Shown piece after piece: positions 17,280 to 24,800 of a DNA stretch of 64,000 bases. Under the pieces are notes generated by a model. It searched no databases. It saw only the letters and a program-made list of their open reading frames with translations, and was not told the origin of the DNA. Source of the DNA: Anderseniella sp. Alg231-50 (GTDB lineage Bacteria > Pseudomonadota > Alphaproteobacteria > Rhizobiales > Aestuariivirgaceae); contig NZ_LT703005.1 in NCBI RefSeq assembly GCF_900149695.1, positions 62,013 to 126,012 on the forward strand, read 5' to 3'. Each line of letters opens with the position of its first letter. The first letter of the stretch is position 1. The position numbers were made by a program, and so were the translations under genes.

Positions 17280-17546
17280 GAGATATGTGTCCGTTTACTT
17301 GCTAGTGGACACCAATGACTGAGCCGGTTGCTGGCTCAAACGGTCGATGATGCGACAGCGTGTGCTGTCAGAAAAAGCCTTGAAAACGAGGTCGAGCAAA
17401 TCATCTGTCATCGAGCACAAACATCCAGTAATTTTGCTGCCTGTCAAGCTGGTCAAAAACCATCCAGGCCAATTGGGTACCTGTTGGTCGCTGTGGCGGG
17501 TTCGTAGTAAACAGCCCGACAGTTAAATCATGCAAGGAGATGCGTT

Positions 17547-17939
17547 ATGGACCAGTTCACCGGCGGCTGCACTTGCGGCAATGTACGACTTGTGGCCTCC
17601 GGGTCCCCGTACCGGGTTGGCTTGTGTCATTGCCTCGACTGTCGCAAACATCACGGCGCCCTGTTTCATGCATCCGCGATATTCCCCGAGGATGCGGTAG
17701 AGATTGATGGCGAAGTCCGCGACTATGCCGGACGGTTTTTCTGTCCGCGCTGCGGCTCGTCTGTTTTCGCTCGAAGCGCAGATGAAATTGAGGTGAACCT
17801 GGGATCCCTGGATGCTCCCGATCAACTGACGCCAACCTACGAAAGCTGGATCTGCCGCCGCGAATCCTGGTTGCCGCCGTTTCCGCTCAAGCACCGTTAC
17901 GAGCGCGATCGTGACCACACCGGGCGCTCTGAAGAGTAG
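17547..17939 (+). CDS. GFA (glutathione-dependent formaldehyde-activating) family protein
   Basis: 130 residues. The Mss4-like zinc fold is intact: GGCTCGNVRL (C-x-C), CHCLDCRKHHG (C-x-C-x-x-C) and FCPRCGSSVFA (C-x-x-C). Most annotated members are not shown to act on formaldehyde; the fold binds zinc and sometimes glutathione. The ATG is preceded by AAGGAGATGCGTT, a strong Shine-Dalgarno. The gene stands alone, with a 267-base gap upstream holding short hairpins (for example GACAGC-GTGT-GCTGTC near 17353) but no clear terminator. Confidence 0.85.
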   Translation: MDQFTGGCTCGNVRLVASGSPYRVGLCHCLDCRKHHGALFHASAIFPEDAVEIDGEVRDYAGRFFCPRCGSSVFARSADEIEVNLGSLDAPDQLTPTYESWICRRESWLPPFPLKHRYERDRDHTGRSEE

Positions 17940-17960
17940 ATACCTCGACCGAACACACGA

Positions 17961-18437
17961 CTATCTTGCCAATCGCTTTTCCATGACAAAATTGGTCAGC
18001 GATACATCACCCATCTGCACGGACTGTTGCCTGACCACCCACCAGCCCTGGCGTTCGAAGAACCTGCGCGCCATATGGCTGGCCTCGGTATCAAGACGCC
18101 TGATATCCAACCGCAATGCCTCGGCCTCGACCTTCTCATAAAGGGCCCTGGCGATACCTTTGCCAATCAGGTCAGGAGCGACAAATGCAAGGTCTATGTG
18201 CCCTCCTGCGTCCAGCGTCATGAAACCGGCAAGCCTCGTGTCCAGTTGAGCTACAAAGGTTTGTTGTTTGAACAGCCTGTCACGCCATTGGTCTGTCTCC
18301 GGTACTTTTTCAGCCCAGGCGGCCCTTTGGTCAGCATCATAATATCCGGCCGCACCCTGCCTCACGGCATCATAAAAGATCTGCGCCGTTTCACAGACGT
18401 CATCATCGCCACACTTTCTGATACTGAGGTTTTTCAT
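17961..18437 (-). CDS. GNAT family N-acetyltransferase
   Basis: 158 residues from ATG 18437; an in-frame ATG nine codons upstream gives a short Ala-rich lead not needed by the fold. The start LSIRKCGDDDVCETAQIFYDAVR is the usual GNAT opening. LAGFMTLDAGGHIDLAFVAPDLIGKGIARALYEKVEAEA gives strands beta 4-5 and the acetyl-CoA loop (Q/R-x-x-G-x-G/A), here G-K-G-I-A, followed by a C-terminal SHMARRFFERQGW. The acceptor substrate is unknown. It lies downstream of the SMP-30 gene, with a hairpin between them. Confidence 0.85.
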   Translation of the reverse strand: MKNLSIRKCGDDDVCETAQIFYDAVRQGAAGYYDADQRAAWAEKVPETDQWRDRLFKQQTFVAQLDTRLAGFMTLDAGGHIDLAFVAPDLIGKGIARALYEKVEAEALRLDIRRLDTEASHMARRFFERQGWWVVRQQSVQMGDVSLTNFVMEKRLAR

Positions 18438-18481
18438 GTCGCTGATACTGCCTGCGGCCGCCAATAACCGGTGACGTTGAA

Positions 18482-18503
18482 AGGACGCGCTATTGCGCGT
18501 CCT
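18482..18503 (-). terminator. Hairpin after the SMP-30 gene
   Basis: AGGACGCGC-TATT-GCGCGTCCT forms a nine-base-pair GC-rich stem with a four-base loop. Read on the minus strand it follows the SMP-30 gene and is trailed by TTTCAACG, so it may end that transcript before the GNAT gene, although the U-tract is short. Confidence 0.55.
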
Positions 18504-18532
18504 CTACTCTTTAGAATGCTGATCCATTGAAG

Positions 18533-19810
18533 TCAGCTGGGTGCCGCGCCCTGTGTTTGTGTATAGACGGCATAGAGCGACTGGCTCGCCACCATGAACA
18601 AACGATTGCGCTTGGGACCCCCGAAGCAGAGGTTGCCGCAGATTTCCGGCAGCCTGATACGACCGACCAGTTTACCGTCCGGGTTCCACACGGTTACGCC
18701 GCTGTAACCGACATTGCGTCCGGCATTGCTCGATATCCAGACATGACCGGAAACATCGCAGCGCACACCGTCGGGGCCGCACTTCACACCATCGACCATG
18801 CAATCGGTAAACAGCCGATGATTGGAGACACTGCCGTCATCACCGACATCCATGACGTACACATTGCCCTGCCCGCCGGGCCCGGTGTCGCCTGGCCCCT
18901 TGCCCGTACTCGCAACATAAAGCCGCTTATGGTCGGGCGAAAAGCAAAGACCATTGGGATCAGGTATCTGTTCCTCGGTTGCAACAACAGTAATCGTGCC
19001 GTCCGGAGCCAACCGGTAGGTCTGGGTCGGCAGCTCGCGCTTCCACTGTGTGCCAATCCCGGCCGGTTGTCCGAGTGTAGGGTTCAGCCTGCCGTCCGGA
19101 TTGGTCGGCCCGCCGGCAATATCAGGGGCACCCTCATAGACCAGGCTGCCATATGGCGGGTCTGTAAACCATACACTGCCGTCGGGGTGCGCAACAGCGT
19201 CGTTGGGTGAGTTCAACCGTTTGCCGTCATAGGAATCGGCAAGCACCTTGGCCGAACCGTCAAGTTCGTAGCGAACCACGCGCCGCATCAAATGCTGGCA
19301 GGATATCTGCCGCCCCTGGAAGTCGAACGTGTTGCCGTTACTGTTGTTCGACGGACTCCGGAACACGCTGACGTGGCCGTCGTCTTCGATCCAGCGCATC
19401 TGCCGGTTGTTCGGAATATCACTCCAGACCAGGTAGCGCCCGACACTGTTCCAGGCCGGTCCCTCGGCCCAAAGGGCTCCGGTCCACAGGCGCTTGATAG
19501 CGCTGTTCGGTTGCGCAAGGCCATTGAATGACGGATCGACCGCGATCACATCCGGATCCCAGAAGTATGTGGTTGGCGCACCACCGGGTGCAAAGTCGCG
19601 CGGCGGGCTGGTGACCGTAGATGGTGGTGCTACCGGCCCCGGTTCCTGGGTAAGCGCCGGCCGGGCGCCGATGGCAATCGCCCCTGCTCCCGCACCGACA
19701 GCACCTGCAGCCCAGAGAAAGTGGCGGCGGTTAAGACCGTGCCCGGCGTCCGGTTTCCCGGCTGCCGTATCGGTCGCGTCAATCGAGTTGCGTTTTCGCT
19801 CTCTTGACAT
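18533..19810 (-). CDS. SMP-30/gluconolactonase family protein, Tat-exported
   Basis: 425 residues. The N-terminus has a twin-arginine signal, NRRHFLWAAGAVGAGAGAIA, with the Arg pair at 28-29 and a hydrophobic core to about 48. The rest is a six-bladed beta-propeller of the gluconolactonase/LRE type: LWAEGPAWNSVGRYLVWSDI, GNTFDFQGR, KRLNSPNDAVAHPDGSVWFTDPPYG, PNGLCFSPDHKRLYV and PDGVRCDVSGHVWISS. Glu, Asn and Asp metal ligands of the family (A-E-G-P, S-P-N-D, C-D) are visible. Lactone hydrolysis in the periplasm is the likely reaction. A palindrome at 19972-19992 upstream may be its operator. Confidence 0.88.
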   Translation of the reverse strand: MSRERKRNSIDATDTAAGKPDAGHGLNRRHFLWAAGAVGAGAGAIAIGARPALTQEPGPVAPPSTVTSPPRDFAPGGAPTTYFWDPDVIAVDPSFNGLAQPNSAIKRLWTGALWAEGPAWNSVGRYLVWSDIPNNRQMRWIEDDGHVSVFRSPSNNSNGNTFDFQGRQISCQHLMRRVVRYELDGSAKVLADSYDGKRLNSPNDAVAHPDGSVWFTDPPYGSLVYEGAPDIAGGPTNPDGRLNPTLGQPAGIGTQWKRELPTQTYRLAPDGTITVVATEEQIPDPNGLCFSPDHKRLYVASTGKGPGDTGPGGQGNVYVMDVGDDGSVSNHRLFTDCMVDGVKCGPDGVRCDVSGHVWISSNAGRNVGYSGVTVWNPDGKLVGRIRLPEICGNLCFGGPKRNRLFMVASQSLYAVYTQTQGAAPS

Positions 19811-19971
19811 GTTTCTTCCCTTCCTGGTTATACACTAGCCACCTTCGCCGAGCAGGTAGTGATGCTTGGTCTGTGCCGTCCGTTCCGGTGTCAGTTAATC
19901 CCTGTGCGCTAACCGAATGGTCAAGTCACACTATCGCCGCCTGCTGGATCGTGAATCCCCCTTCTTTGCGT

Positions 19972-19992
19972 ATCTTGGTATACTGCCAAGAT
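19972..19992. promoter_or_regulatory. Inverted repeat upstream of the SMP-30 gene (possible GntR/FadR-type operator)
   Basis: ATCTTGG-TATACTG-CCAAGAT has seven-base perfect arms and a seven-base centre. The TTGG-TATAC-CCAA flavour recalls FadR-subfamily GntR operators (TTGGTATACCAA). It is 162 bases upstream of the SMP-30 start and downstream of tetR, so it could also be a transcription-ending hairpin for tetR; no T-run supports that. Confidence 0.35.
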
Positions 19993-20070
19993 GTAACTGG
20001 TACTGACGATACGGCCTGTGTCTGTCACTTTCAAGGACACGGGACGCAAAGAGCCGGGCCCGGTGCGACG

Positions 20071-20598
20071 TTACTGAACTCTGCCCAGCAATCCGCTGGC
20101 CACATCCTCAAACATTTCGATGCTGTCCATGGTATTGGCCAACAACATGGCACCTTCCAGGGCTGCAATGATTTCCGCGGACTTGGGCTTGCTGGCTGCG
20201 CCATCCAACGCTTCATCCAGCCAGTCGATGTTGGCCTGGAAGAACACCCGAACCGCATCGGCGACCTGCACCGGCAATCCCCTCGCCTCGGCGCCCAGCA
20301 TGGCACACAGGCAAATGGCGTTCTCCTGAACCAGCGCATGCCGGAAGACGCCAATGTAGCCGGCAAGCCTGTCCTGCGGTGTCGTCGCATGCATTGCCAG
20401 ATCTAGCGCCTCAAACACTTTTGCCGTGTAAGCAGCCACAACCGCTACGCCCAGATCCTCCTTGCGTGGAAAGTGATAATGCACGCTGGCGCTCTTGACA
20501 CCGACATCACTGGCAAGGTCACGGAAACTGACGGCGCCATAGCCGTCCAAACGCAACCTGGCCTCTGCTGCTTCAAGTATTCTGTCGTGCATGGACAT
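20071..20598 (-). CDS. TetR/AcrR-family transcriptional repressor
   Basis: 175 residues. The N-terminal HTH follows the TetR pattern: ILEAAEARLRLDGYGAVSFRDLASDVGVKSASVHYHFPRKEDLG. The C-terminal ligand-binding half is all-helical. AGGAG lies six bases before the ATG. The gene is divergent from the GST gene, and two inverted repeats sit in the 111-base gap, one over its own predicted -10 box, so autorepression and control of the GST-cupin genes is the natural reading. The ligand is likely a small electrophile or toxic substrate of the GST, an inference from context. Confidence 0.9.
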   Translation of the reverse strand: MSMHDRILEAAEARLRLDGYGAVSFRDLASDVGVKSASVHYHFPRKEDLGVAVVAAYTAKVFEALDLAMHATTPQDRLAGYIGVFRHALVQENAICLCAMLGAEARGLPVQVADAVRVFFQANIDWLDEALDGAASKPKSAEIIAALEGAMLLANTMDSIEMFEDVASGLLGRVQ

Positions 20599-20620
20599 GT
20601 TCAGCTCCTGCAGAAATATC

Positions 20621-20640
20621 TACCTATCATTAGATAGGCT
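20621..20640. promoter_or_regulatory. Predicted TetR operator 1
   Basis: CCTATC-ATTA-GATAGG is a six-base-arm inverted repeat (core 20623-20638). It covers the predicted minus-strand -10 (TATCTA, 20636-20631) of tetR, which pairs with TTGCAA (20658-20653) at 16 bases. Binding here would repress tetR itself. Confidence 0.65.
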
Positions 20641-20641
20641 A

Positions 20642-20668
20642 TTGACGATCGATTGCAAAGCTTATAGT
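20642..20668 (+). promoter_or_regulatory. Predicted promoter of the GST-cupin genes
   Basis: TTGACG (20642-20647) and TATAGT (20663-20668) are separated by 15 bases, slightly short of ideal. The promoter lies between the two inverted repeats, so a regulator on either site would overlap or flank RNA polymerase. Confidence 0.45.
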
Positions 20669-20675
20669 GCTCATC

Positions 20676-20691
20676 TACCTACTGATAGGTA
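20676..20691. promoter_or_regulatory. Predicted TetR operator 2
   Basis: TACCTA-CTGA-TAGGTA is a perfect six-base-arm inverted repeat just downstream of the predicted GST -10. It shares the ACCTA/TAGG core with operator 1, as expected for two sites of the same repressor. AGGAG follows at 20699 ahead of the GST ATG. Confidence 0.65.
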
Positions 20692-20709
20692 AACAAACAG
20701 GAGAGCGAA

Positions 20710-21330
20710 ATGAAGATCCATGATTTCCCCGGTTTCCCGAACCCGGCCCGTATCCGCATTGCACTTGCCGAAAAAGGTTTGACCGACAAGGTGGAATTTA
20801 TCCATGTCGATGTTCCGGCGGGTGAACATCAACGCGAAGAATTCCGCAGCAAGAACCCGTCCGCCGCGGTGCCGGTACTCGAACTGGAAGACGGCACGAT
20901 GATTTCCGAATGCACGGCCATTACCGAATACCTGGACAATCTGGATGGTGCCCCTACCCTGACCGGCACAACCCCGAAGCAACGTGCGGTAACCAGCATG
21001 ATGCAGCGCCGCGCCGAAGCCGGATTGCTGGATGCAGTAGCCGCCTATTTTCACCACGCCACACCCGGCCTTGGCCCGGATATCGAGAAGACGCAATGTG
21101 AACCGTGGGGTAAGTTGCAACGTGATCGCGCATTGGACGGCATGCGTTACCTTGACAAGGTTCTGGCAGATCGCCCGTATGTTGCCGGTGAGGATTTTTC
21201 CGTTGCCGATATCACGGCCTTCGCCGGTCTGGCATTCGCAGACTTTGCCAAGATTGACATTCCGGCTGATTGCGGGAACCTGAAAGCCTGGCACCGGAAG
21301 GTGGCACAGCGTCCGAGCATAGCCGGCTAA
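20710..21330 (+). CDS. Glutathione S-transferase family protein
   Basis: 206 residues. The thioredoxin-like N-terminal domain has FPGFPNPARIRIALAEKGL, PSAAVPVLELEDGTMISECTAITEYLD (the cis-Pro and ES/EC glutathione-binding motif), then an all-helical C-terminal domain with DFSVADITAFAGLAFADFAKI. The usual N-terminal catalytic Ser/Cys position reads Asn-Pro, so activity could differ from a classical GST. It sits behind a TetR-regulated promoter with the ChrR-type cupin 27 bases downstream, implying one detoxification transcript. Confidence 0.9.
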   Translation: MKIHDFPGFPNPARIRIALAEKGLTDKVEFIHVDVPAGEHQREEFRSKNPSAAVPVLELEDGTMISECTAITEYLDNLDGAPTLTGTTPKQRAVTSMMQRRAEAGLLDAVAAYFHHATPGLGPDIEKTQCEPWGKLQRDRALDGMRYLDKVLADRPYVAGEDFSVADITAFAGLAFADFAKIDIPADCGNLKAWHRKVAQRPSIAG

Positions 21331-21357
21331 CCACGCAACAACGAAAGAGCAAACTCA

Positions 21358-22038
21358 ATGCAACTCAACGCAGATTTTTCAAAACGCGCGGCAGTTCACG
21401 GCGAACAGACTGAGTGGGTGAAATCGCCAATGCCCGGGGTGGACAGGCGCATGCTGGACCGGCTCGGCGAGGAGGTGGCGCGAGCCACCACCATCGTTCG
21501 CTATGCGCCGGGCAGCAAGTTTTCGCCCCATGTGCATACCGGTGGTGAAGAATTCATGGTGCTGGATGGTGTGTTTCAGGACGAACACGGCGACTTTCCC
21601 GCCGGCAGCTACATCCGCAACCCTCCTGAATCCAGCCACACCCCGGGCTCCGAGCCCGGCTGTGTGATCATGGTGAAGCTTTGGCAGTTCGACATGGCAG
21701 ACCGCACCCACGTTCGCATCGATACCAACAAAATGCGCGCCCTGCCCATGGCCGACCGCCCCGGCGTTTCAGTCATGCCACTGTTTCATGATCGCCGTGA
21801 GGATGTGAGGATGGAAATCTGGGATGCCGGCGCTACTGTCGACCTTGCCGTTCCCGACGGCATTGAACTGTTTGTCGTAGACGGAAGCTTCGTGGAAAGT
21901 GGCGAAACCTTCCAATCTCAGTCATGGCTCCGGCTGCCCTGCGGTGATACCTTGCGCGCAACCGCAGGCAAGGATGGATGCAAGGTATGGATCAAGGCAG
22001 ATCACCTCAAGGAAACACCGACGGCTCCGGCGACCTGA
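21358..22038 (+). CDS. ChrR-type cupin-domain protein
   Basis: 226 residues with two cupin-like halves. The first (about 15-110) has YAPGSKFSPHVHTGGEEFMVLDGVFQDE, giving the H-x-H-x3-E ligand set, and later SSHTPGSEPGC; this is the ChrR cupin-like domain pattern (ChrR is the zinc anti-sigma factor for singlet-oxygen RpoE). The N-terminal anti-sigma domain and any sigma-factor gene are missing, so it acts as a stand-alone cupin enzyme or sensor. The second half (about 130-220) is a weaker cupin repeat. It follows the GST gene and overlaps mazG by about 60 bases. Confidence 0.82.
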   Translation: MQLNADFSKRAAVHGEQTEWVKSPMPGVDRRMLDRLGEEVARATTIVRYAPGSKFSPHVHTGGEEFMVLDGVFQDEHGDFPAGSYIRNPPESSHTPGSEPGCVIMVKLWQFDMADRTHVRIDTNKMRALPMADRPGVSVMPLFHDRREDVRMEIWDAGATVDLAVPDGIELFVVDGSFVESGETFQSQSWLRLPCGDTLRATAGKDGCKVWIKADHLKETPTAPAT

Positions 22039-22859
22039 CATCGCCGGGCCCCGAAACCCTCCCCAGGCAGGAAATAACCACCCTGCTGGCAATCATGCAG
22101 GCGTTGCGGACACCTGAAACCGGGTGTCCGTGGGACCTGCAGCAGGATTTCTCGTCGATCGCGCCATACACCCTGGAAGAAGCTTATGAGGTGGTGGACG
22201 CCATTGAGCGCGCAGAGATGGATGACCTGCGAGATGAACTGGGCGACCTGCTGCTGCAGGTGGTCTATCACGCCCAGATGGCAAAAGAGGCCGGTCACTT
22301 TGAATTTGCCGACGTGGTAGAAGCGATCTCAACGAAAATGGTCCGGCGCCACCCGCATGTATTTGGTGATGCCGCAACACGGGCCGCCGGAGTAGAAACA
22401 GGCTTTTGGGAGCGCGCCAAGGATGCCGAACGGCAAGGCACGGCAAAACAGCGCGAACGGGTGCTTGACGATATTCCCGCCGCCCTGCCTGCACTGACGC
22501 GCGCCCTGAAACTACAAAAACGTGCCGCCCGGGTTGGATTCGACTGGCCGGATATTTCACAGGTTCTGGACAAGATTGTCGAAGAGGCACAGGAACTGAC
22601 AGAGGCCCGCAACAGCCTTCCCGTAGAAAAACAGGCCGAGGAATTTGGTGACCTGTTGTTCGTGATGGTCAATCTGGGTCGTCATCTGGGTCTGGACGCG
22701 GAAGACGCATTGCGTCAGGCCAACTCAAAATTCACTCGCCGTTTCAATTACATAGAAGACACGCTGGAGGCACGCGGGAGCTCAGTCGAAGACGCTGACC
22801 TCAACGAGATGGACATGATCTGGAACGAAATACGCCAGCGTGACAACGGCGCAGATTAG
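21978..22859 (+). CDS. mazG: Nucleoside triphosphate pyrophosphohydrolase MazG
   Basis: About 293 residues; the first ATG lies inside the upstream cupin gene, and ATG 21987 is equally possible. The tandem MazG halves are visible. The first has CPWDLQQDFSSIAPYTLEEAYEVVDAIE and DELGDLLLQVVYHAQMA with the E-x-x-E/x12-28/E-x-x-D magnesium motif; the second has EEAQELTEA and EEFGDLLFVMVNLGRHLG. It hydrolyses NTPs and non-canonical dNTPs to NMP and pyrophosphate. It converges on hflX with nine bases between stops. Nearness to hflX and hfq is typical of Hyphomicrobiales. Confidence 0.94.
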   Translation: MQGMDQGRSPQGNTDGSGDLTSPGPETLPRQEITTLLAIMQALRTPETGCPWDLQQDFSSIAPYTLEEAYEVVDAIERAEMDDLRDELGDLLLQVVYHAQMAKEAGHFEFADVVEAISTKMVRRHPHVFGDAATRAAGVETGFWERAKDAERQGTAKQRERVLDDIPAALPALTRALKLQKRAARVGFDWPDISQVLDKIVEEAQELTEARNSLPVEKQAEEFGDLLFVMVNLGRHLGLDAEDALRQANSKFTRRFNYIEDTLEARGSSVEDADLNEMDMIWNEIRQRDNGAD

Positions 22860-22868
22860 CTCGATCGC

Positions 22869-24230
22869 TTAATCGACCGTCGAAGCCGGGCTCAACCGCT
22901 CTCCAAGACGTTTTTGAGCTGCTCCCGCCTGCCGGTCGTCGAACCGCGCTTTAATCGTGATCCGCCCATCCTCGTGATCCTGCCGCGACAGAACTTCGGA
23001 ATGCTCGTAAATCCAGGCCAGTTCCGCCCCCTCGCCTGTCGCCAGAGAAACATCCAGCACAGGATTGCGATGGGCCAGCCGGCGCTCCAGCATATCCAGC
23101 ATTTCCGGAACGCCCTGCCCGGTCAGGGCCGAGACCATGAGGACATTGTCCTTGCGGGCACTCTCTTCCTGGAGCACCTCGGCATGTTCGGGAACCACCA
23201 GGTCGATCTTGTTCCACACCTCGACAATCGTTGACAGGCGTTCATCGCTGACCCCGAGGTCGCGCAGCACGGCCATGACATCACCGGCCTGCTCCTGAGT
23301 TTCGGAATGTGCGATGTCGCGCACGTGCAGGATGATATCCGCCTCCAGCACCTCTTCCAGGGTCGCCCGGAAAGCTGCAACCAGCATGGTCGGCAAATCG
23401 GAAATGAAACCAACCGTATCCGACAGAATGACTTTTCGTCCCCGCGGCAGTTCAATCTGGCGCATTGTCGGATCGAGAGTTGCAAACAGCAAATCTTTCG
23501 CCATGACGCCTGCATCAGTCAAACGGTTGAACAATGTCGACTTGCCGGCATTGGTATACCCAACCAGTGCGACAACAGGATATGGCACCTTTGCCCGGCT
23601 CTCACGGTGAAGTGTTCTGGTACGAATGACCTGGTCCAGCTGCTTCTTCAGACGCGAGATGCGGTCCTGGATGATGCGCCGGTCAGCTTCAAGCTGGCTT
23701 TCGCCCGGACCGCCCATGAACCCGTGCCCACCACGCTGGCGTTCCAGGTGGGTCCATGAGCGCACCAGCCTGCTCTTCTGGTAATCCAGATGCGCCAGCT
23801 CAACCTGCAGCGTACCTTCCCTGGTACTGGCACGCCGGCCGAAGATTTCCAGAATCAATCCGGTCCTGTCCACGACCTTGACCTTCCAGGCACGTTCCAG
23901 GTTGCGCTGTTGACCGGGAGACAATTGGACATTGAGAACGGCGAGATCGGCTTCCGTTTCTTCTATCTGCCGGCCGAGTTGCTTTACCTTGCCCGAGCCG
24001 AAAAACGAGGCCGGATTCAGACTGGGTACCGGAACCACCAACGCATCGGCTATCTCCAGTTCAATGGCCAGCGCCAGGCCAACCGCTTCTTCCAGCTTGT
24101 CATCGGCATCACGCCAGCCGGATGCGACCTGCCTGTTCTTGACATCAGGGTGAATAACGAAAGCCCGCGTGACCACGGGCCCTTCAATCTGAAAATCGAC
24201 GCCACCGCCGTTTTGAGTGTTCATTTGCAA
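22869..24230 (-). CDS. hflX: GTPase HflX
   Basis: 453 residues. The N-terminal HflX domain carries NPASFFGSGKVKQL and VVDRTGLILEIFGRRASTREGTLQVELAHL, then the glycine-rich GGHGFMGGPGESQLE linker. The GTPase domain has G1 GYTNAGKST, G2 around FATLDPT, G3 DTVGFI and G4 N-K-I-D. HflX binds ribosomes and splits stalled or hibernating 70S particles. It lies downstream of hfq with about 80 bases between them, the conserved pair, and may share its transcript. Confidence 0.95.
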   Translation of the reverse strand: MQMNTQNGGGVDFQIEGPVVTRAFVIHPDVKNRQVASGWRDADDKLEEAVGLALAIELEIADALVVPVPSLNPASFFGSGKVKQLGRQIEETEADLAVLNVQLSPGQQRNLERAWKVKVVDRTGLILEIFGRRASTREGTLQVELAHLDYQKSRLVRSWTHLERQRGGHGFMGGPGESQLEADRRIIQDRISRLKKQLDQVIRTRTLHRESRAKVPYPVVALVGYTNAGKSTLFNRLTDAGVMAKDLLFATLDPTMRQIELPRGRKVILSDTVGFISDLPTMLVAAFRATLEEVLEADIILHVRDIAHSETQEQAGDVMAVLRDLGVSDERLSTIVEVWNKIDLVVPEHAEVLQEESARKDNVLMVSALTGQGVPEMLDMLERRLAHRNPVLDVSLATGEGAELAWIYEHSEVLSRQDHEDGRITIKARFDDRQAGAAQKRLGERLSPASTVD

Positions 24231-24253
24231 GATTTACTTTTTGCTATCGGTTG

Positions 24254-24276
24254 AACCGGCACCATCTTTGCCGGTT
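24254..24276 (-). other. Hairpin between hfq and hflX
   Basis: AACCGGC-ACCATCTTT-GCCGGTT can form a seven-base-pair stem. On the minus strand it follows hfq and precedes hflX, but there is no following U-run, so it may attenuate, process or simply separate the two rather than terminate. Confidence 0.3.
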
Positions 24277-24310
24277 CCATCTTTACAATGCTATCCGATC
24301 AGCCCGGCTA

Positions 24311-24553
24311 CTATTCGCTGTTGTCGTCGTCGTAGAGCGAAATCTGCTGTCCGGGCATAATGGTCGATATGGCATGCTTGTATACCAGCTGGGACATCCC
24401 GTCACGACGCAACAGCACACAGAAATTGTCGAACCAGGTAATAACGCCCTGCAGCTTCACCCCATTCACGAGAAACACGGTGACAGACACCTTGTTGCGC
24501 CGCACAGTGTTCAGAAAGGTATCCTGGAGATTTTGTTGTTTTTCTTGCGCCAT
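24311..24553 (-). CDS. hfq: RNA chaperone Hfq
   Basis: 80 residues, the normal alphaproteobacterial length. The Sm1 motif ([20 protein letters not shown] ... [12 protein letters not shown]) and Sm2 [11 protein letters not shown] are intact. Gln8/Phe42-type distal and proximal RNA-binding residues are visible (Q8, F42 region WFDNF). The short acidic tail YDDDNSE replaces the long E. coli tail. It forms the hexamer that pairs sRNAs with mRNAs. An A-rich leader with GAGAG precedes the ATG. Confidence 0.97.
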   Translation of the reverse strand: MAQEKQQNLQDTFLNTVRRNKVSVTVFLVNGVKLQGVITWFDNFCVLLRRDGMSQLVYKHAISTIMPGQQISLYDDDNSE

Positions 24554-24800
24554 TTTGGACTCTCTTTTTATTTTTTTTGGGCGCTCTAGTATTCCCGTTG
24601 GAATTCTAATGACCAGCCCCGGAACTTGCCCACCGACTTAGTAACTATAAAGACTGCACCCAGCATGCACCAGCGTCAATTGTTCTCAGATCGCCAAGGG
24701 TATGAGTCAACCTGCATAAAGCCGCAGAAAGCGCTGGCAACGTGTTGATAATATGTCTTTTTTTCAATCAAAATAAGAGCGGATTGAACTGCCCGAGGTA

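Noticed and set aside
18527-19210. 227-codon open frame antisense to the SMP-30 gene
   Set aside because: The SMP-30 frame has a complete Tat signal and propeller motifs; the antisense frame has none.
24251-24589. Plus-strand frame opposite hfq
   Set aside because: Hfq is complete and correct on the minus strand; the opposite frame has no domain and no credible start.
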